The notes under the pieces were generated by a model that saw nothing but the letters and a program-made list of their open reading frames with translations, had not been told where the DNA came from and made no database searches. The position numbers were made by a program, and so were the translations under genes. From contig NZ_LGIQ01000005.1 of NCBI RefSeq assembly GCF_001187725.1, positions 199,025-263,024 on the forward strand: 64,000 nt of DNA, written 5' to 3'. Below are positions 34,746 to 44,331 of this stretch, piece after piece (position 1 is the stretch's first letter; the number at the start of each line of letters is the position of its first letter). The DNA is from Brevibacillus reuszeri. Its GTDB lineage: Bacteria > Bacillota > Bacilli > Brevibacillales > Brevibacillaceae.

Positions 34746-36116
34746 ATGATTGACTTTGAAGCGGTGCTTGGCTCCATCTATGATATTGTTCACGTTACAG
34801 ACGCGGAGGGCAGAACGCTCTATTGCTCCCCAAAATACGGTGAGTATTTCGGCATTGATCCCAAGGAAATGATCGGGAAGCCTATTGAGGAATTTTATCG
34901 TCTCGGTTATTTTGCTCCAACCATTACGATGCGCGTGATTCGCGACAAGAAAAAAGTACAGACGATCCAAACCACGCTGCGAAATCGCAGACTGTTCGTA
35001 GAAGGGACTCCGATTTGGGACCAGGATGGCAACCTCAGTGGTGTCGTCAATACATCGATTGACATAACGGAACAGGAGCAGCTGCAGCAGGAATTGAATG
35101 AAGTGAAGTACATCGGAACTCTGTTTCAAAGTGAAATGACTAAAGAAAAAGGCAGACAAAAAGGAAATACCTGTCTTATCTATCGTAGCCAATCGATGCA
35201 ACAAGTGGCTGTGATGGCAGAAAAGCTGGCACAGGTTGATTCATCCATGATATTGCTCGGCGAATCAGGTGTCGGAAAAGGTGTCCTGGCTAAATACATT
35301 CATGAGTGCAGTCCGCGCGTAGACAAGCCGTTCGTGCACATTAACTGTGGGGCGATTCCTGAGACGCTGCTTGAGTCGGAGCTGTTCGGTTATGAAAAAG
35401 GAGCCTTCACTGGAGCCGACAAGGATGGAAAAGCTGGATTAATTGAAAAAGCAAACAGGGGAACACTGTTTTTGGACGAGATCGGCGAAATGCCGCTTGC
35501 TTTGCAAGTGAAGCTCCTGACTGTTCTTCAAGACAAAACGATAACTCCGGTAGGAAGCTCTGTATCCCGTGAGATAGACGTGAAGCTGATTACAGCGACA
35601 AACAAGAATCTGCGGAAAATGGTGAGAGAAGGCAAATTCCGCGAAGACCTGTATTACCGAATTCATGTCGTGCCGCTGGAAATCCCGCCACTGCGCGAGC
35701 GTAGGGAAGAGATTCCCGTACTGATTCATTATTTTCTCAATGTATTCTCGCAAAAATATTGTCTCGAAAGGAAATTGAGTGACGTATGCTACCCGATTCT
35801 CGAAGAGTACGACTGGCCAGGAAATGTACGGGAGCTGGAAAACGTAGTAGAGCGTCTGGTTGTTACTTCTCATGATTCTCTGATTACGCCTGCGCAAATC
35901 CCGCGTTACATCCACAATCAGCAAAGCAGTGCTCATAACGGGGTAAAAGTGGATCGTCTAATGCAGATGCAGGATGCTATGGACGAGGTAGAGCGTCAGC
36001 TTGTACAGCGCGCTTTTGAGCAGCATAAAACAACGACGAGGATTGCAGAAGCATTGGGAATCAGTCAGCCGTCAGCAAGCAGAAAAGTAAGGAAATGGGT
36101 ATTCACCGGTGAATGA
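34746..36116 (+). CDS. Sigma-54-dependent activator with PAS sensor domain
   Basis: A 456-residue enhancer-binding protein. The N-terminal PAS domain (~1-105; VTDAEGRTLYCSPKYGEYFG) is the likely signal input. The AAA+ domain (~140-370) has Walker A GESGVGKG, the sigma-54 contact loop GAFTGA, Walker B TLFLDEIGEMPL and the arginine-finger region REDLYYRIHVVPLEIPPLRERREEI. A Fis-type helix-turn-helix (TTRIAEALGISQPSASRKVRKW) binds DNA. The ATG at 34746 lies 8 bases after AGGAG; the upstream in-frame ATG at 34659 does not. Twin palindromes at its 3' end and a -24/-12 promoter beyond show that it drives the next operon. Confidence 0.95.
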   Translation: MIDFEAVLGSIYDIVHVTDAEGRTLYCSPKYGEYFGIDPKEMIGKPIEEFYRLGYFAPTITMRVIRDKKKVQTIQTTLRNRRLFVEGTPIWDQDGNLSGVVNTSIDITEQEQLQQELNEVKYIGTLFQSEMTKEKGRQKGNTCLIYRSQSMQQVAVMAEKLAQVDSSMILLGESGVGKGVLAKYIHECSPRVDKPFVHINCGAIPETLLESELFGYEKGAFTGADKDGKAGLIEKANRGTLFLDEIGEMPLALQVKLLTVLQDKTITPVGSSVSREIDVKLITATNKNLRKMVREGKFREDLYYRIHVVPLEIPPLRERREEIPVLIHYFLNVFSQKYCLERKLSDVCYPILEEYDWPGNVRELENVVERLVVTSHDSLITPAQIPRYIHNQQSSAHNGVKVDRLMQMQDAMDEVERQLVQRAFEQHKTTTRIAEALGISQPSASRKVRKWVFTGE

Positions 36117-36135
36117 TTCCTATTCACCAGAGAAT
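36102..36135. promoter_or_regulatory. Twin palindromic upstream activating sites for the sigma-54 activator
   Basis: ATTCACCGGTGAAT (36102-36115) is a perfect 14-base palindrome. ATTCACCAGAGAAT (36122-36135) is an imperfect copy whose centre is 20 bases away, about two helical turns. They lie about 87-120 bases upstream of the -24 element, a typical enhancer position, and overlap the end of the activator gene. They are the likely binding sites of its Fis-type domain. Confidence 0.8.
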
Positions 36136-36221
36136 AACGGCTAAAAGTAAGAAATTTCAATCTTATTTGTTTTTGTATGCATGAATGAATAGTTTCAAGA
36201 CGAGACATGCGCTTTTTCGTG

Positions 36222-36237
36222 TGGCACCAATTTTGCA
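36222..36237 (+). promoter_or_regulatory. Sigma-54 (-24/-12) promoter
   Basis: TGGCAC (36222-36227), five bases, then TTGCA (36233-36237) match the sigma-54 consensus exactly in sequence and spacing. Transcription should start near 36248 and reach the peptide-binding lipoprotein, LD-carboxypeptidase and amidohydrolase genes. Confidence 0.92.
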
Positions 36238-36275
36238 GCATATATACTGTATTGGCAAAAAGGGGGCTTTCGATC

Positions 36276-37928
36276 ATGAAAAAAACCATCACTATGCTAG
36301 TCAGCTCGTTGCTCGTAGCAGGAAGCATGCTTGCAGCCTGTAGCAGCGGGTCGGGTAGTTCTTCGCCAGCCAGCTCATCTGCACCTACATCCCAGCCGCC
36401 AGCTTCGACGCCAGCAGCAGAGCCAGCAAAACCAGAGGCGCAAATTCTGCGTCTCAATACAGAAGAGCCGACTACCCTTGACCCGACATTTGCGGAGGAT
36501 GCAACCTCAGGGTCTGTTATTAGTGCTATTTATGACGGATTGACGCGTTTGGATGAAAAAGGGGAGCCGATTAACTCGATTGCAGAGAATATGAAGCTTT
36601 CCGATGATCATTTGACTTACACCTTTACGCTGCGTGATGCCAAGTGGACAAACGGTGATCCTGTGACAGCACATGACTTCGAGTTTGCATGGAAGCACGC
36701 GCTTGATCCGAAAACAGGCTCCCCTGCATCTTACAATTATTATAGTATCAAGAATGCTCAGGCATTCACCTCCGGCAAGGCGAAGGAAGAGGATGTCGGA
36801 GTCAAAGCACTCGACGATAAGACCCTGCAGGTAACAATGGAGCATCCAACGCCATTTTTCCCGACCCTGGCTTCCTTTCTCCCGCCGGTTAACAAGAATG
36901 TGGTTCAGTCCAATCCCAAATGGGCGAACGATCCGAAAACATTGGTCAGTAACGGACCGTTCAAGCTGGATACCTGGGAGCATAAAAATAAGCTGATTCT
37001 CGTAAAAAACGATACCTACTGGGAAAAAGATGTGGTAAAACTTGCGCGTATCGAATTTTCCATGATTTCCGATACCAATACGGAGCTGTCCATGTTCCAA
37101 AACGGCGATCTGGACTGGGCAGGCGGTCCGATCAGTGGTCTGCCCGTAGATGCAGTCATGCCTTTGAAGCAGGAAGGCAAGCTGTTGACCAAGCCAAAAG
37201 CAACCTCCTACTATATTCGCTTCAATGCTGAGCGCCCGCCATTTACAAACTTAAAGGTACGCAAGGCCTTTGCTTATGCGATCAATCGTCAGGAGATTGC
37301 TGATAACATCGGTCAAGCTGGCCAAACACCGCTGATGGGTATTACACCAATTACAGCTAGCCTCAAGCCAGAAGGTTTTTTTGCCGACAACCAGCAGGAG
37401 GAAGCGAAAAAACTGCTTGCGGAAGGCATGGCTGAGCTGGGAATAACCAAGCTTCCCTCGATTACGTACCTGTACAACACGTCTGATCGCAACAAGGCGA
37501 TTGCAGAAACCCTCCAGGCTACCTGGAAAAACGTATTGGGTGTAGATGTAAAGCTATTGAACAAGGAAACAAAGGTGTATTTGGATGATCAGGAGCAAGG
37601 GAAATTTGAAATTACACGCTCTAGCTGGACAGCCGATTACAACGATTCTATCAACTTTTTGCAAAAATTCGTTGAGAAGTACAGTTCTTCCAACATCACT
37701 CGCTGGCATAGCCCGAAATATACAGAGCTGATTAATCAGTCTAACAAAGAGGCAGACCCGGCAAAGCGCAATCAAATTTTGCTTATGGCAGAGACGCTCT
37801 TGATGGATGAAATGCCACTGACTGGCATATTCAGTGATGTAAACGCCTGGGTTCAAAATGACAAGGTAAAGGGCGTTCGCATTGATCCACTCAGCAAGAT
37901 CGACTTCAAATGGGCCTACAAAGAATAA
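36276..37928 (+). CDS. Oligopeptide-binding lipoprotein (OppA/MppA-like, SBP family 5)
   Basis: A 550-residue lipoprotein. The signal peptide ends in SMLAAC (Cys at ~20), followed by a long Ser/Pro/Thr-rich linker. The mature protein is an OppA-type binding protein (LRLNTEEPTTLDPTFAEDATSG; VRKAFAYAINRQEI; a WTADYNDSINFLQKF region near the end). I start it at the ATG at 36276, after AAAAAGGGGGC. It is first behind the sigma-54 promoter. No permease genes follow, so it must feed a transporter encoded elsewhere. The following LD-carboxypeptidase suggests murein or other D-amino-acid-containing peptides as ligand. Confidence 0.9.
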   Translation: MKKTITMLVSSLLVAGSMLAACSSGSGSSSPASSSAPTSQPPASTPAAEPAKPEAQILRLNTEEPTTLDPTFAEDATSGSVISAIYDGLTRLDEKGEPINSIAENMKLSDDHLTYTFTLRDAKWTNGDPVTAHDFEFAWKHALDPKTGSPASYNYYSIKNAQAFTSGKAKEEDVGVKALDDKTLQVTMEHPTPFFPTLASFLPPVNKNVVQSNPKWANDPKTLVSNGPFKLDTWEHKNKLILVKNDTYWEKDVVKLARIEFSMISDTNTELSMFQNGDLDWAGGPISGLPVDAVMPLKQEGKLLTKPKATSYYIRFNAERPPFTNLKVRKAFAYAINRQEIADNIGQAGQTPLMGITPITASLKPEGFFADNQQEEAKKLLAEGMAELGITKLPSITYLYNTSDRNKAIAETLQATWKNVLGVDVKLLNKETKVYLDDQEQGKFEITRSSWTADYNDSINFLQKFVEKYSSSNITRWHSPKYTELINQSNKEADPAKRNQILLMAETLLMDEMPLTGIFSDVNAWVQNDKVKGVRIDPLSKIDFKWAYKE

Positions 37929-37942
37929 GGAGAGATACAGCT

Positions 37943-38872
37943 ATGAATAAAGGAAAAGCATTGCGTGCAGGAGATACAATCGGGGTGGTTGCCACCTCGA
38001 GTCCTGCAACAGAAGAAGTATTGAACAAAGCGATAACTGAATTGGAAGCATTCGGATTCAAAGTGAAGGTTGGCGCAGCGTGCAGAGAAACCTATGGAGG
38101 CTACTTGTCCGGTTCGCCCGAGCAGAGAGCCATGGAGCTGAATGCGATGTTTGCCGATGACGAGGTAGACGGCATCATGTGCATGCGCGGGGGATATGGT
38201 GCCCCACAAATTCTGAATTTGCTGGATTATGACTGTATTGAACAAAATCCAAAGCTGTTCATTGGCTATAGCGATATTACCGCCTTGCATTCCGCTTTTG
38301 GACAGCAAGCGAGACTAGCCACCCTGCATGGACCGATGGCGACTTCTGACATCGCGCACAATCTGGACGACTGGTCCAAGCAATATTTGCTGCGTGCGAT
38401 GACGCGTCCTGAGCCATTGGGTGCAATCGTGAACCCTCCTGGGGAAGAAATGCTTTGTCTGGTAGAGGGTCAGGCATCCGGTCCCGTTGTTGGAGGCAAC
38501 CTGGCGCTTATTTCCGCGTTGATGGGAACACCATTCCAATTGGATACGCGGGGCAAGCTGCTGTTTCTGGAAGATATCGACGAGGAGCCGTACCGAATTG
38601 ACCGCATGCTGACTCAGCTGGCTTTGGGAGGCTTGTTCGACGATTGTGCAGGGATCGTGATCGGAACATGGACGGACTGCGAATCGAAAAAGCGGGAAGG
38701 CTTCTCTGTTTGGGATGTTTTCCAAAATATCGTCGTGCCGTATCAAAAGCCGACTGTCTGGAACGTGCAAATCGGGCATGGAGCGTACAATATGGCTTTG
38801 CCACTCGGTGTGGAAGCGAGCCTGGATGCGACAAGCTGCCAGTTTACCATTGAGGAGAGTGTGACGGTATGA
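37943..38872 (+). CDS. ldcA: LD-carboxypeptidase (peptidase S66, LdcA/MccF family)
   Basis: A 309-residue S66 serine carboxypeptidase. The start LRAGDTIGVVATSSPAT, the MCMRGGYGAPQILNLLDYD block and the nucleophile Ser in LFIGYSDITALHSAFG are diagnostic. The later FLEDIDEEPYRIDRML carries the conserved Glu, and VQIGHGAYNMALPLGVEA the His. LdcA releases the terminal D-Ala from murein tetrapeptide in the cytosol; MccF-type members cleave peptide-nucleotide antibiotics instead. The ATG at 37943 follows AAGGAGAGA. It overlaps the next gene by four bases. Confidence 0.92.
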   Translation: MNKGKALRAGDTIGVVATSSPATEEVLNKAITELEAFGFKVKVGAACRETYGGYLSGSPEQRAMELNAMFADDEVDGIMCMRGGYGAPQILNLLDYDCIEQNPKLFIGYSDITALHSAFGQQARLATLHGPMATSDIAHNLDDWSKQYLLRAMTRPEPLGAIVNPPGEEMLCLVEGQASGPVVGGNLALISALMGTPFQLDTRGKLLFLEDIDEEPYRIDRMLTQLALGGLFDDCAGIVIGTWTDCESKKREGFSVWDVFQNIVVPYQKPTVWNVQIGHGAYNMALPLGVEASLDATSCQFTIEESVTV

Positions 38873-40080
38873 ACATCAATAAAGAACAAGTAAAGCGCCA
38901 AGCCGAAGACATTTTGCCATGGCTGCAGGAGGTACGTAGGGACTTCCATCAATTCCCTGAGATTGGCTTGGAAGAGTTCCGTACACAGGAGCAAATTATG
39001 CGTTATCTCGATGAAATGGGGATTCCCTATACCAAATCGGCAGGAACGGGAATCGTTGGACTGATTCAGGGAGAGCATCCGGGAGCAACGGTTGCTCTGC
39101 GCGGGGACATGGATGCTTTGCCAATTCTTGAGGCGAACGCTACCAGCTACCGATCACAGGTAGAAGGAAAAATGCACGCGTGTGGACATGACGCCCACAT
39201 GACATGCTTGCTCGGAGCAGCTCGTATTTTAAACGAGCACAAGAGTGAGCTGGCAGGCTCTGTGAAGCTGTTTTTCCAGCCAGCAGAAGAGACAGTCGGT
39301 GGTGCGCTGCCAATGATCCAAGAGGGCGTGCTGGAAAACCCGCGCGTGGAAGCTGTATTTGGACTGCATGTTTCTCCTGAGCTGGAGGTTGGTCGTATCG
39401 GGGTCAAATACGGACAAATGAATGCAGCATCTGATGACGTACATATCACGGTTTTCGGAGAGAACGGACATGGCGCGTATCCGCACAATGGAAAGGATGC
39501 GATTGTGATCGCCGCACATGTCATCACTGCTTTGCAGACGATCGTCAGTCGCAATGTAGACCCGCGCCAGTCCGCTGTACTATCGCTTGGTATTATTTCA
39601 GGTGGGACAGCAACCAATATCATCGCGCAGGAAGTAAAGCTGTCTGGTACGATTCGTACACTGACAAAAGAAGTGCGAGCGCTGGTCAAGGAGCGTGTAC
39701 GTGAAATCGCGGATCTAACAGCCCGCAGCCTGGGTGGCCGGGCTGAGATTAGCTTTGAAGAGGGCTACACATCGCTCATCAATGACAATGCCATGGTCGA
39801 TCTGGTCAAAGCCACGGGAGAAGAGCTGCTTGGCGCAGATAACGTCAAGGTTAACGAGATGCCGAGCCTTGGCGTAGAGGACTTTGCCTTCTTTGCCGAG
39901 CATGTTCCAGGTGCCTTTTACCATTTAGGTGTACGTAATGAAGAGCTGGGCTGCACATTCCCGGTGCATCATCCACGCTTTGATCTGGATGAGCGCAGCT
40001 TGGCAGTAGGTGCGGCGATGCAGGCGTGCAATGCCATGGTCTTTTTGCAGGAGCGTGCCCGCAGTCTCCAGCCTGAATAA
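38869..40080 (+). CDS. M20D-family amidohydrolase / aminoacylase
   Basis: A 403-residue metallo-amidohydrolase of the IAA-amino acid/N-acyl-amino acid hydrolase group. [21 protein letters not shown] is the N-terminal family signature, then [11 protein letters not shown], metal ligands in [27 protein letters not shown] and [14 protein letters not shown]. Family members hydrolyse N-acetyl amino acids, N-acetyl-diaminopimelate or short peptides. Being translationally coupled to ldcA in a peptide-uptake operon suggests it acts on products of cell-wall or acyl-peptide breakdown. The exact substrate is not readable. Confidence 0.9.
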   Translation: MNINKEQVKRQAEDILPWLQEVRRDFHQFPEIGLEEFRTQEQIMRYLDEMGIPYTKSAGTGIVGLIQGEHPGATVALRGDMDALPILEANATSYRSQVEGKMHACGHDAHMTCLLGAARILNEHKSELAGSVKLFFQPAEETVGGALPMIQEGVLENPRVEAVFGLHVSPELEVGRIGVKYGQMNAASDDVHITVFGENGHGAYPHNGKDAIVIAAHVITALQTIVSRNVDPRQSAVLSLGIISGGTATNIIAQEVKLSGTIRTLTKEVRALVKERVREIADLTARSLGGRAEISFEEGYTSLINDNAMVDLVKATGEELLGADNVKVNEMPSLGVEDFAFFAEHVPGAFYHLGVRNEELGCTFPVHHPRFDLDERSLAVGAAMQACNAMVFLQERARSLQPE

Positions 40081-40190
40081 AGAGATGGGACCTTTTTAAC
40101 ATAAATCCATACCATTCTCGAATAGCAGACAGCTCAAGGCGGAACACTACAGACGCAATCTCTATTTCCATGGAAGGAAGGAGCGTCGAA

Positions 40191-40643
40191 ATGAGTATTA
40201 CGATAAGCCGTCCCGTAACCGAGGTGCTGAACAAGCAGGTTGCAAGCTGGTCTGTCTTGTATATAAAGCTGCACCACTTTCACTGGTATGTGAGTGGTCC
40301 CAACTTTTTTACGCTGCACGCCAAGTTCGAGGAACTGTACAATGAGGCTGCGAAATACGTAGATGAGCTGGCAGAGCGCCTGCTTGCTGTCGGAGGCAAG
40401 CCGGTTTCCACGATGAAAGCCTGTATGGAGAAATCGTCTGTTCAGGAAGCGGCTGGTGGCGAGTCTGCGGAACAGATGGTGCAGGTCGTGGTGAGTGATT
40501 TTACTAAGCTCATCGCTGAGCTGAAGGAAGGAATCGTGGCAGCAGAAGAGGCAGACGATGATGCTACTGGCGATATGTTTTTGGGGATGAGCGAAAGCCT
40601 GCAAAAGCATGTATGGATGCTGCAAGCTTTTTTGGGAAAATAA
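40191..40643 (+). CDS. dps: Dps-family ferritin-like DNA-protection protein
   Basis: A 150-residue four-helix protein with the Dps ferroxidase signature at ~27-75 ([47 protein letters not shown]), giving the inter-subunit His/Asp/Glu iron site. Dps dodecamers oxidise iron with peroxide and protect DNA. The ATG at 40191 is preceded by GGAAGGAAGGAG. It lies 110 bases after the M20 gene, with its own terminator, and is probably a separate stress-regulated gene. Confidence 0.92.
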   Translation: MSITISRPVTEVLNKQVASWSVLYIKLHHFHWYVSGPNFFTLHAKFEELYNEAAKYVDELAERLLAVGGKPVSTMKACMEKSSVQEAAGGESAEQMVQVVVSDFTKLIAELKEGIVAAEEADDDATGDMFLGMSESLQKHVWMLQAFLGK

Positions 40644-40663
40644 TTTGGAAGAAAAATGAAAAT

Positions 40664-40699
40664 GAGCTGATGCCTGAGAGGGGGTCAGCTCGTTTTTTT
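40664..40699 (+). terminator. Terminator after dps
   Basis: GAGCTGA (40664-40670) pairs with TCAGCTC (40685-40691) and is followed by GTTTTTTT. Confidence 0.85.
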
Positions 40700-40766
40700 G
40701 TGTTTGAATGAAAAGGGTTTTGAAATATTTGTAAGAAAAAATGAAGTGATGTATCTAATTGTTTAG

Positions 40767-40955
40767 GGGGGAGGAGAATGGCTTATACAAGACAAGATTA
40801 CGGCGGAGGATGTAGCTCAAGATGTTTTTTTGCGTGCGTACAAAAGCTTGCCTGATTTCGCGGTGAAGAGCAAGATTATCGCTGGGATCAAGCTACAAAG
40901 GGCGTGGATACTGGAGCAAAAGAAGAGTGTTCAAGGAAAGAAGCGAAAGCGTGAA
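40767..40955 (+). pseudogene. Remnant of an ECF sigma factor gene (region 2 only)
   Basis: In this frame a conserved sigma region 2 fragment can be read: ITAEDVAQDVFLRAYKSLPDF, the helix that contacts core RNA polymerase and melts the -10 region. It is followed by about 35 unrelated or decayed residues and a stop at 40953. The frame is open only from 40767 and has no start codon. A GGGGGGAGGAG ribosome binding site and ATG at 40778 are in another frame that stops quickly. Region 4 and an anti-sigma gene are missing. A full gene would need about 500 bases, so this is a decayed remnant. The rest of the ~415-base gap shows only the dps terminator. Confidence 0.7.
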
Positions 40956-41060
40956 TGAGGACGAAAGTGCCGTTCTGCCCCAGATGAGATAAGCCTCTTG
41001 TTCCCAAGAAAGGCCTGCTGGTGTAAACTAACGTTGTGATGATAGTAAGAAAGCACTTTC

Positions 41061-42023
41061 ATGATGGAAAGGATGTTCGTTCCCATGGCATCACCTTACG
41101 TGACGTTTACTCGCGAGCAGTGGAGAGCACTGCGGGCTTCCACGCCGCTGACCATATCAGATGAAGAGCTTTCCTGTTTGCAGGGGTTGAATGAAAATGT
41201 TTCAATGACTGAAGTGGCGGAGATTTACCTGCCTTTGTCGCGTCTGCTCAATCTGTATGTGGGTGGTACACAGGAGCTGTATCAGGCTACCCATACGTTT
41301 CTTGGCAATCAGGACGGCAAGGTTCCGTTTATTATCGGGATTGCAGGCAGCGTGGCAGTAGGAAAAAGCACGACAGCTCGGATTTTGCAGACGCTGCTCT
41401 CCCGTTGGCCGAATCATCCCAAGGTGGATTTGGTTACAACCGATGGATTCCTCTATCCGAACCGTGTGTTAGAGGAGCGGGGGATCATGAAGCGCAAAGG
41501 CTTCCCTGAAAGCTACGATTTGCGTAGATTCATCAACTTTTTAGCGGATGTAAAATCGGGGCTGCCAGAAGTATCGGCACCCGTCTACTCCCACCTGGTC
41601 TATGACATCGTACCAGATGAATGGCAGACCGTTCGTCAGCCAGATATCCTGATCGTTGAAGGCTTGAATGTACTTCAGCCGCCGCGCGGGGATGAAAACG
41701 AGCCACGAATTTCAGAAGTAATTGTATCGGATTTCTTTGATTTTACGATCTATGTTCATGCGGATGAAAAGGATATTTTGCAATGGTATGTGGAGCGCTT
41801 CAAGCTTCTGCGCCAGACCGCTTTTTCCAATCCATCCTCCTATTTCCGTCGGTACGCCAGCTTGTCTGACGAGGAAGCGACAGAAGTTGCGACTGGGATC
41901 TGGAATGAGATCAATGGAGCGAATTTGCGCAGTAACATTTTGCCAACGAGGGTTCGTGCCCAGCTGATTTTGGACAAGGGTCAGGATCATATGGTGCAAA
42001 GCGTGAAGCTGCGTAAGCTGTAG
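41061..42023 (+). CDS. coaA: Pantothenate kinase, type I
   Basis: A 320-residue kinase for the first step of coenzyme A synthesis. [22 protein letters not shown], the P-loop [48 protein letters not shown] and [10 protein letters not shown] are CoaA signatures. The start is uncertain: in-frame ATGs at 41061, 41064, 41073 and 41085 compete, and conservation begins near the last of these. It forms a pair with the DUF523 gene 29 bases downstream. CoaA is the CoA-feedback-sensitive type, whereas many Bacillales rely on CoaX. Confidence 0.94.
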   Translation: MMERMFVPMASPYVTFTREQWRALRASTPLTISDEELSCLQGLNENVSMTEVAEIYLPLSRLLNLYVGGTQELYQATHTFLGNQDGKVPFIIGIAGSVAVGKSTTARILQTLLSRWPNHPKVDLVTTDGFLYPNRVLEERGIMKRKGFPESYDLRRFINFLADVKSGLPEVSAPVYSHLVYDIVPDEWQTVRQPDILIVEGLNVLQPPRGDENEPRISEVIVSDFFDFTIYVHADEKDILQWYVERFKLLRQTAFSNPSSYFRRYASLSDEEATEVATGIWNEINGANLRSNILPTRVRAQLILDKGQDHMVQSVKLRKL

Positions 42024-42052
42024 ATATCGGAAGTGGGAGTGGAGGATTTGCC

Positions 42053-42493
42053 ATGAAAATGATCAGTGCCTGTTTGATCGGTTGTGAGTGTCGTTATGAT
42101 CAGAAGTCGTGTCTGGATGCAGACCTGGAACAGCTTTTGCGAGAAGGAAAGGTCATTCCGGTATGTCCAGAACAACTCGGAGGATTGCCAACTCCCCGGC
42201 CGCCTGCTGAAATCATCGGAGGCGATGGCTTTGATGTTCTGGATGGGCGTGCACGCATTGTTGATCAAACAGGTAATGATGTGACGGATGAGTTCCTCGC
42301 GGGGGCACAGCAAGCACTGAGGCTGGCCAAAACGGTCGGAGCAACGTCAGCCATCCTCAAGGAAAACAGTCCGTCCTGTGGCAGCTCTTTTGTGTACGAT
42401 GGCAGCTTTTCCGGGAAAAAGGTAACGGGGGTTGGTCTGACCGCGGCTTTGTTCAAGAGAAGCGGGATCGAGGTTCGTTCTGAAGGTAAGTAG
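42053..42493 (+). CDS. DUF523 family protein
   Basis: A 146-residue cytosolic protein. CLIGCECRYD near the start, PVCPEQLGGLPTPRPPAEI in the middle and LKENSPSCGSSFVYDG near the end define the DUF523 family; conserved Cys residues (~8, 12, 42, 109) suggest metal or iron-sulfur binding. No reaction has been firmly assigned. The ATG follows TGGAGGA by 6 bases, and the gene is probably cotranscribed with coaA. Confidence 0.9.
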   Translation: MKMISACLIGCECRYDQKSCLDADLEQLLREGKVIPVCPEQLGGLPTPRPPAEIIGGDGFDVLDGRARIVDQTGNDVTDEFLAGAQQALRLAKTVGATSAILKENSPSCGSSFVYDGSFSGKKVTGVGLTAALFKRSGIEVRSEGK

Positions 42494-42568
42494 GCGGGAA
42501 CGTAATGGGGCGTAATGATCCATAATGGATCTAACGTCCCTTTATATTTTTACAAATGATACCATAGG

Positions 42569-42606
42569 AAAGAGACCTTGGATGAACTTCACTCAAGGTC
42601 TCTTTT
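42569..42606. terminator. Terminator between DUF523 and the BCCT transporter gene
   Basis: AAAGAGACCTTG pairs with CAAGGTCTCTTTT around a 14-base loop. With A and T runs on both sides it can serve both converging genes. Confidence 0.85.
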
Positions 42607-42629
42607 CATTTCCTGCAAAGGGTCTGTCC

Positions 42630-44153
42630 TCACAGCTGCTCTAACAGCTTCTCCAGCTTTCTCTGCTGAGCCTTTCGCTTCTTTTTTGCTTGGCGTTCTT
42701 CTTCGCCTAGTGCCAGCAAGAGAGAATAGCACATCAACACCATGATGATGGCAAACGGTAAGGCGGCAACAATAGAGGCAGTTTGCAGTCCTTCTAATCC
42801 GCCACTCAAGAGCAGAACGACGGCGATGGAGGACTGGAGGATACCCCATGTTATTTTTACTCGATTGGATGGATTGAGTTTGCCATCGGAGGATAGCATG
42901 CCAAGCACAAAAATGGCTGAATCGGCTGAGGTGATAAAGAACGTAATGATCAGCAGTGTCGCAACGATAGCGAGGACGAATCCCATCGGTAAATGCTCAA
43001 GTGTGAAAAACAAGGCAGTCGATATATCTCTTTGTACCGCTTCGCCGATCGGAGCTCGATCGAAAATTTCCAGATGAAGTGCCGTCCCTCCAAATACGGA
43101 GAACCAAATGAAGCTGAGTAGGCTGGGAACAAGCATGACACAGATGACGAACTCCTTGATGGTTCTACCCTTTGAGACACGAGCGATAAACATTCCAACG
43201 AATGGAGCCCAAGCGATCCACCATGACCAGTAAAACAATGTCCAGTTTGCGACCCAGTTGCCTTGTGTAAACGGCGTGAGGCGCAAGCTCATCGAGATAA
43301 GATTGTTTAGATAGCTGCCCAGTGTGCTGGTGAATGTGTCAAATAAGAACGAGGTAGGACCAAAAACTAAGGTAAGAAACAAAAGCGCCATAGCCAGAAA
43401 AAGATTCGTATTGCTAAGAAGCTTGATTCCTTTATCGAGACCCGTCGTAGCGGATAACAGAAAAAGCACCGTGATGATGGCAATAATCGTGATTTGCACA
43501 AAAGTATTGGAAGGCAGTCCAAAAAGATGGGACAACCCGCCATTTATCTGTAGGGTTCCAAGCCCGAGTGAAGTCGCAACTCCAAAGGCTGTGGCGATGA
43601 CAGCTAAAATATCGATCGCTTTGCCGATAGGACCATTCGTTTGACCACCCAGCAAAGGAGCAAAGGTGGAGGAGATCAATCCTTTTGCCCCCTTGCGAAA
43701 TTGAAAGTAAGCGAGGGATAGAGCAATGACGGCATAAATGCCCCATGGATGAAGCCCCCAGTGGAAAAATGCGTAGCGCAAGGCTGTTTGAGCAGCTTCT
43801 GTCGTTTGCCCAGTAATGCCTGCTGGCGGGGCGAAATAATGGGAGACAGGCTCGGCTACTCCCCAAAAGACAAGACCAATTCCCATGCCAGCGCTAAACA
43901 GCATAGCAAACCAGGTTGGGAGTGAATACTCCGGTTCATCATCATCTTGACCTAATGGAATTTTTCCGTATTTGCTAAACGCAAGGAAAATGCAAAAAAG
44001 CAAAAAACCAAACGTGACGATCAAATAGAACCAGCCAAAATTTGTTGTAGTAATATGCAGCACGTAATTTGCTGCATTGGCAAACAGCTCAGGAGAAAAA
44101 ACGCCGAATAAAACAATAATAAGGACAATCGAGAGTGAGATGATAAACGTCAT
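42630..44153 (-). CDS. BCCT-family betaine/carnitine/choline transporter
   Basis: A 507-residue membrane protein with 12 predicted helices. Residues near 100-125 contain GMGIGLVFWGVAEPVSHY, and the Trp-rich signature WTLFYWSWWIAWAPFVGMFIARVSKGRTIKEF marks helix 8 and the following amphipathic helix of the BCCT family. Family members import glycine betaine, carnitine or choline with Na+ or H+, often for osmoprotection. I start it at the ATG at 44153, behind GGAGGAAT; an upstream in-frame codon at 44261 would add 36 non-membrane residues without a ribosome binding site. The exact substrate is not readable. Confidence 0.92.
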   Translation of the reverse strand: MTFIISLSIVLIIVLFGVFSPELFANAANYVLHITTTNFGWFYLIVTFGFLLFCIFLAFSKYGKIPLGQDDDEPEYSLPTWFAMLFSAGMGIGLVFWGVAEPVSHYFAPPAGITGQTTEAAQTALRYAFFHWGLHPWGIYAVIALSLAYFQFRKGAKGLISSTFAPLLGGQTNGPIGKAIDILAVIATAFGVATSLGLGTLQINGGLSHLFGLPSNTFVQITIIAIITVLFLLSATTGLDKGIKLLSNTNLFLAMALLFLTLVFGPTSFLFDTFTSTLGSYLNNLISMSLRLTPFTQGNWVANWTLFYWSWWIAWAPFVGMFIARVSKGRTIKEFVICVMLVPSLLSFIWFSVFGGTALHLEIFDRAPIGEAVQRDISTALFFTLEHLPMGFVLAIVATLLIITFFITSADSAIFVLGMLSSDGKLNPSNRVKITWGILQSSIAVVLLLSGGLEGLQTASIVAALPFAIIMVLMCYSLLLALGEEERQAKKKRKAQQRKLEKLLEQL

Positions 44154-44331
44154 TATATTCCTCCAGGGGATGGGTCTTTCAAAAGCTGACGATAGTTTAT
44201 AGTCCCGCGCTGTTTCCAATTTTATTCCATGAAAAGGAAGGGGAAATTGACCCTCTTCCATCCCGAAAATCTGCCCCTAGGAAAAACAAAATCAGATGCT
44301 AGGATAGGAAAAAAGAGAGGAGAGAAACTTC

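Noticed and set aside
36102-36135. Twin palindromes considered as a terminator of the activator gene
   Set aside because: They have short arms and no T-run; spacing of about two helical turns and the sigma-54 promoter downstream fit activator binding better.
40778-40856. Short frame with a perfect ribosome binding site near the sigma remnant
   Set aside because: It stops after about 25 codons and its product has no recognisable motif; the sigma-like residues are in another frame.
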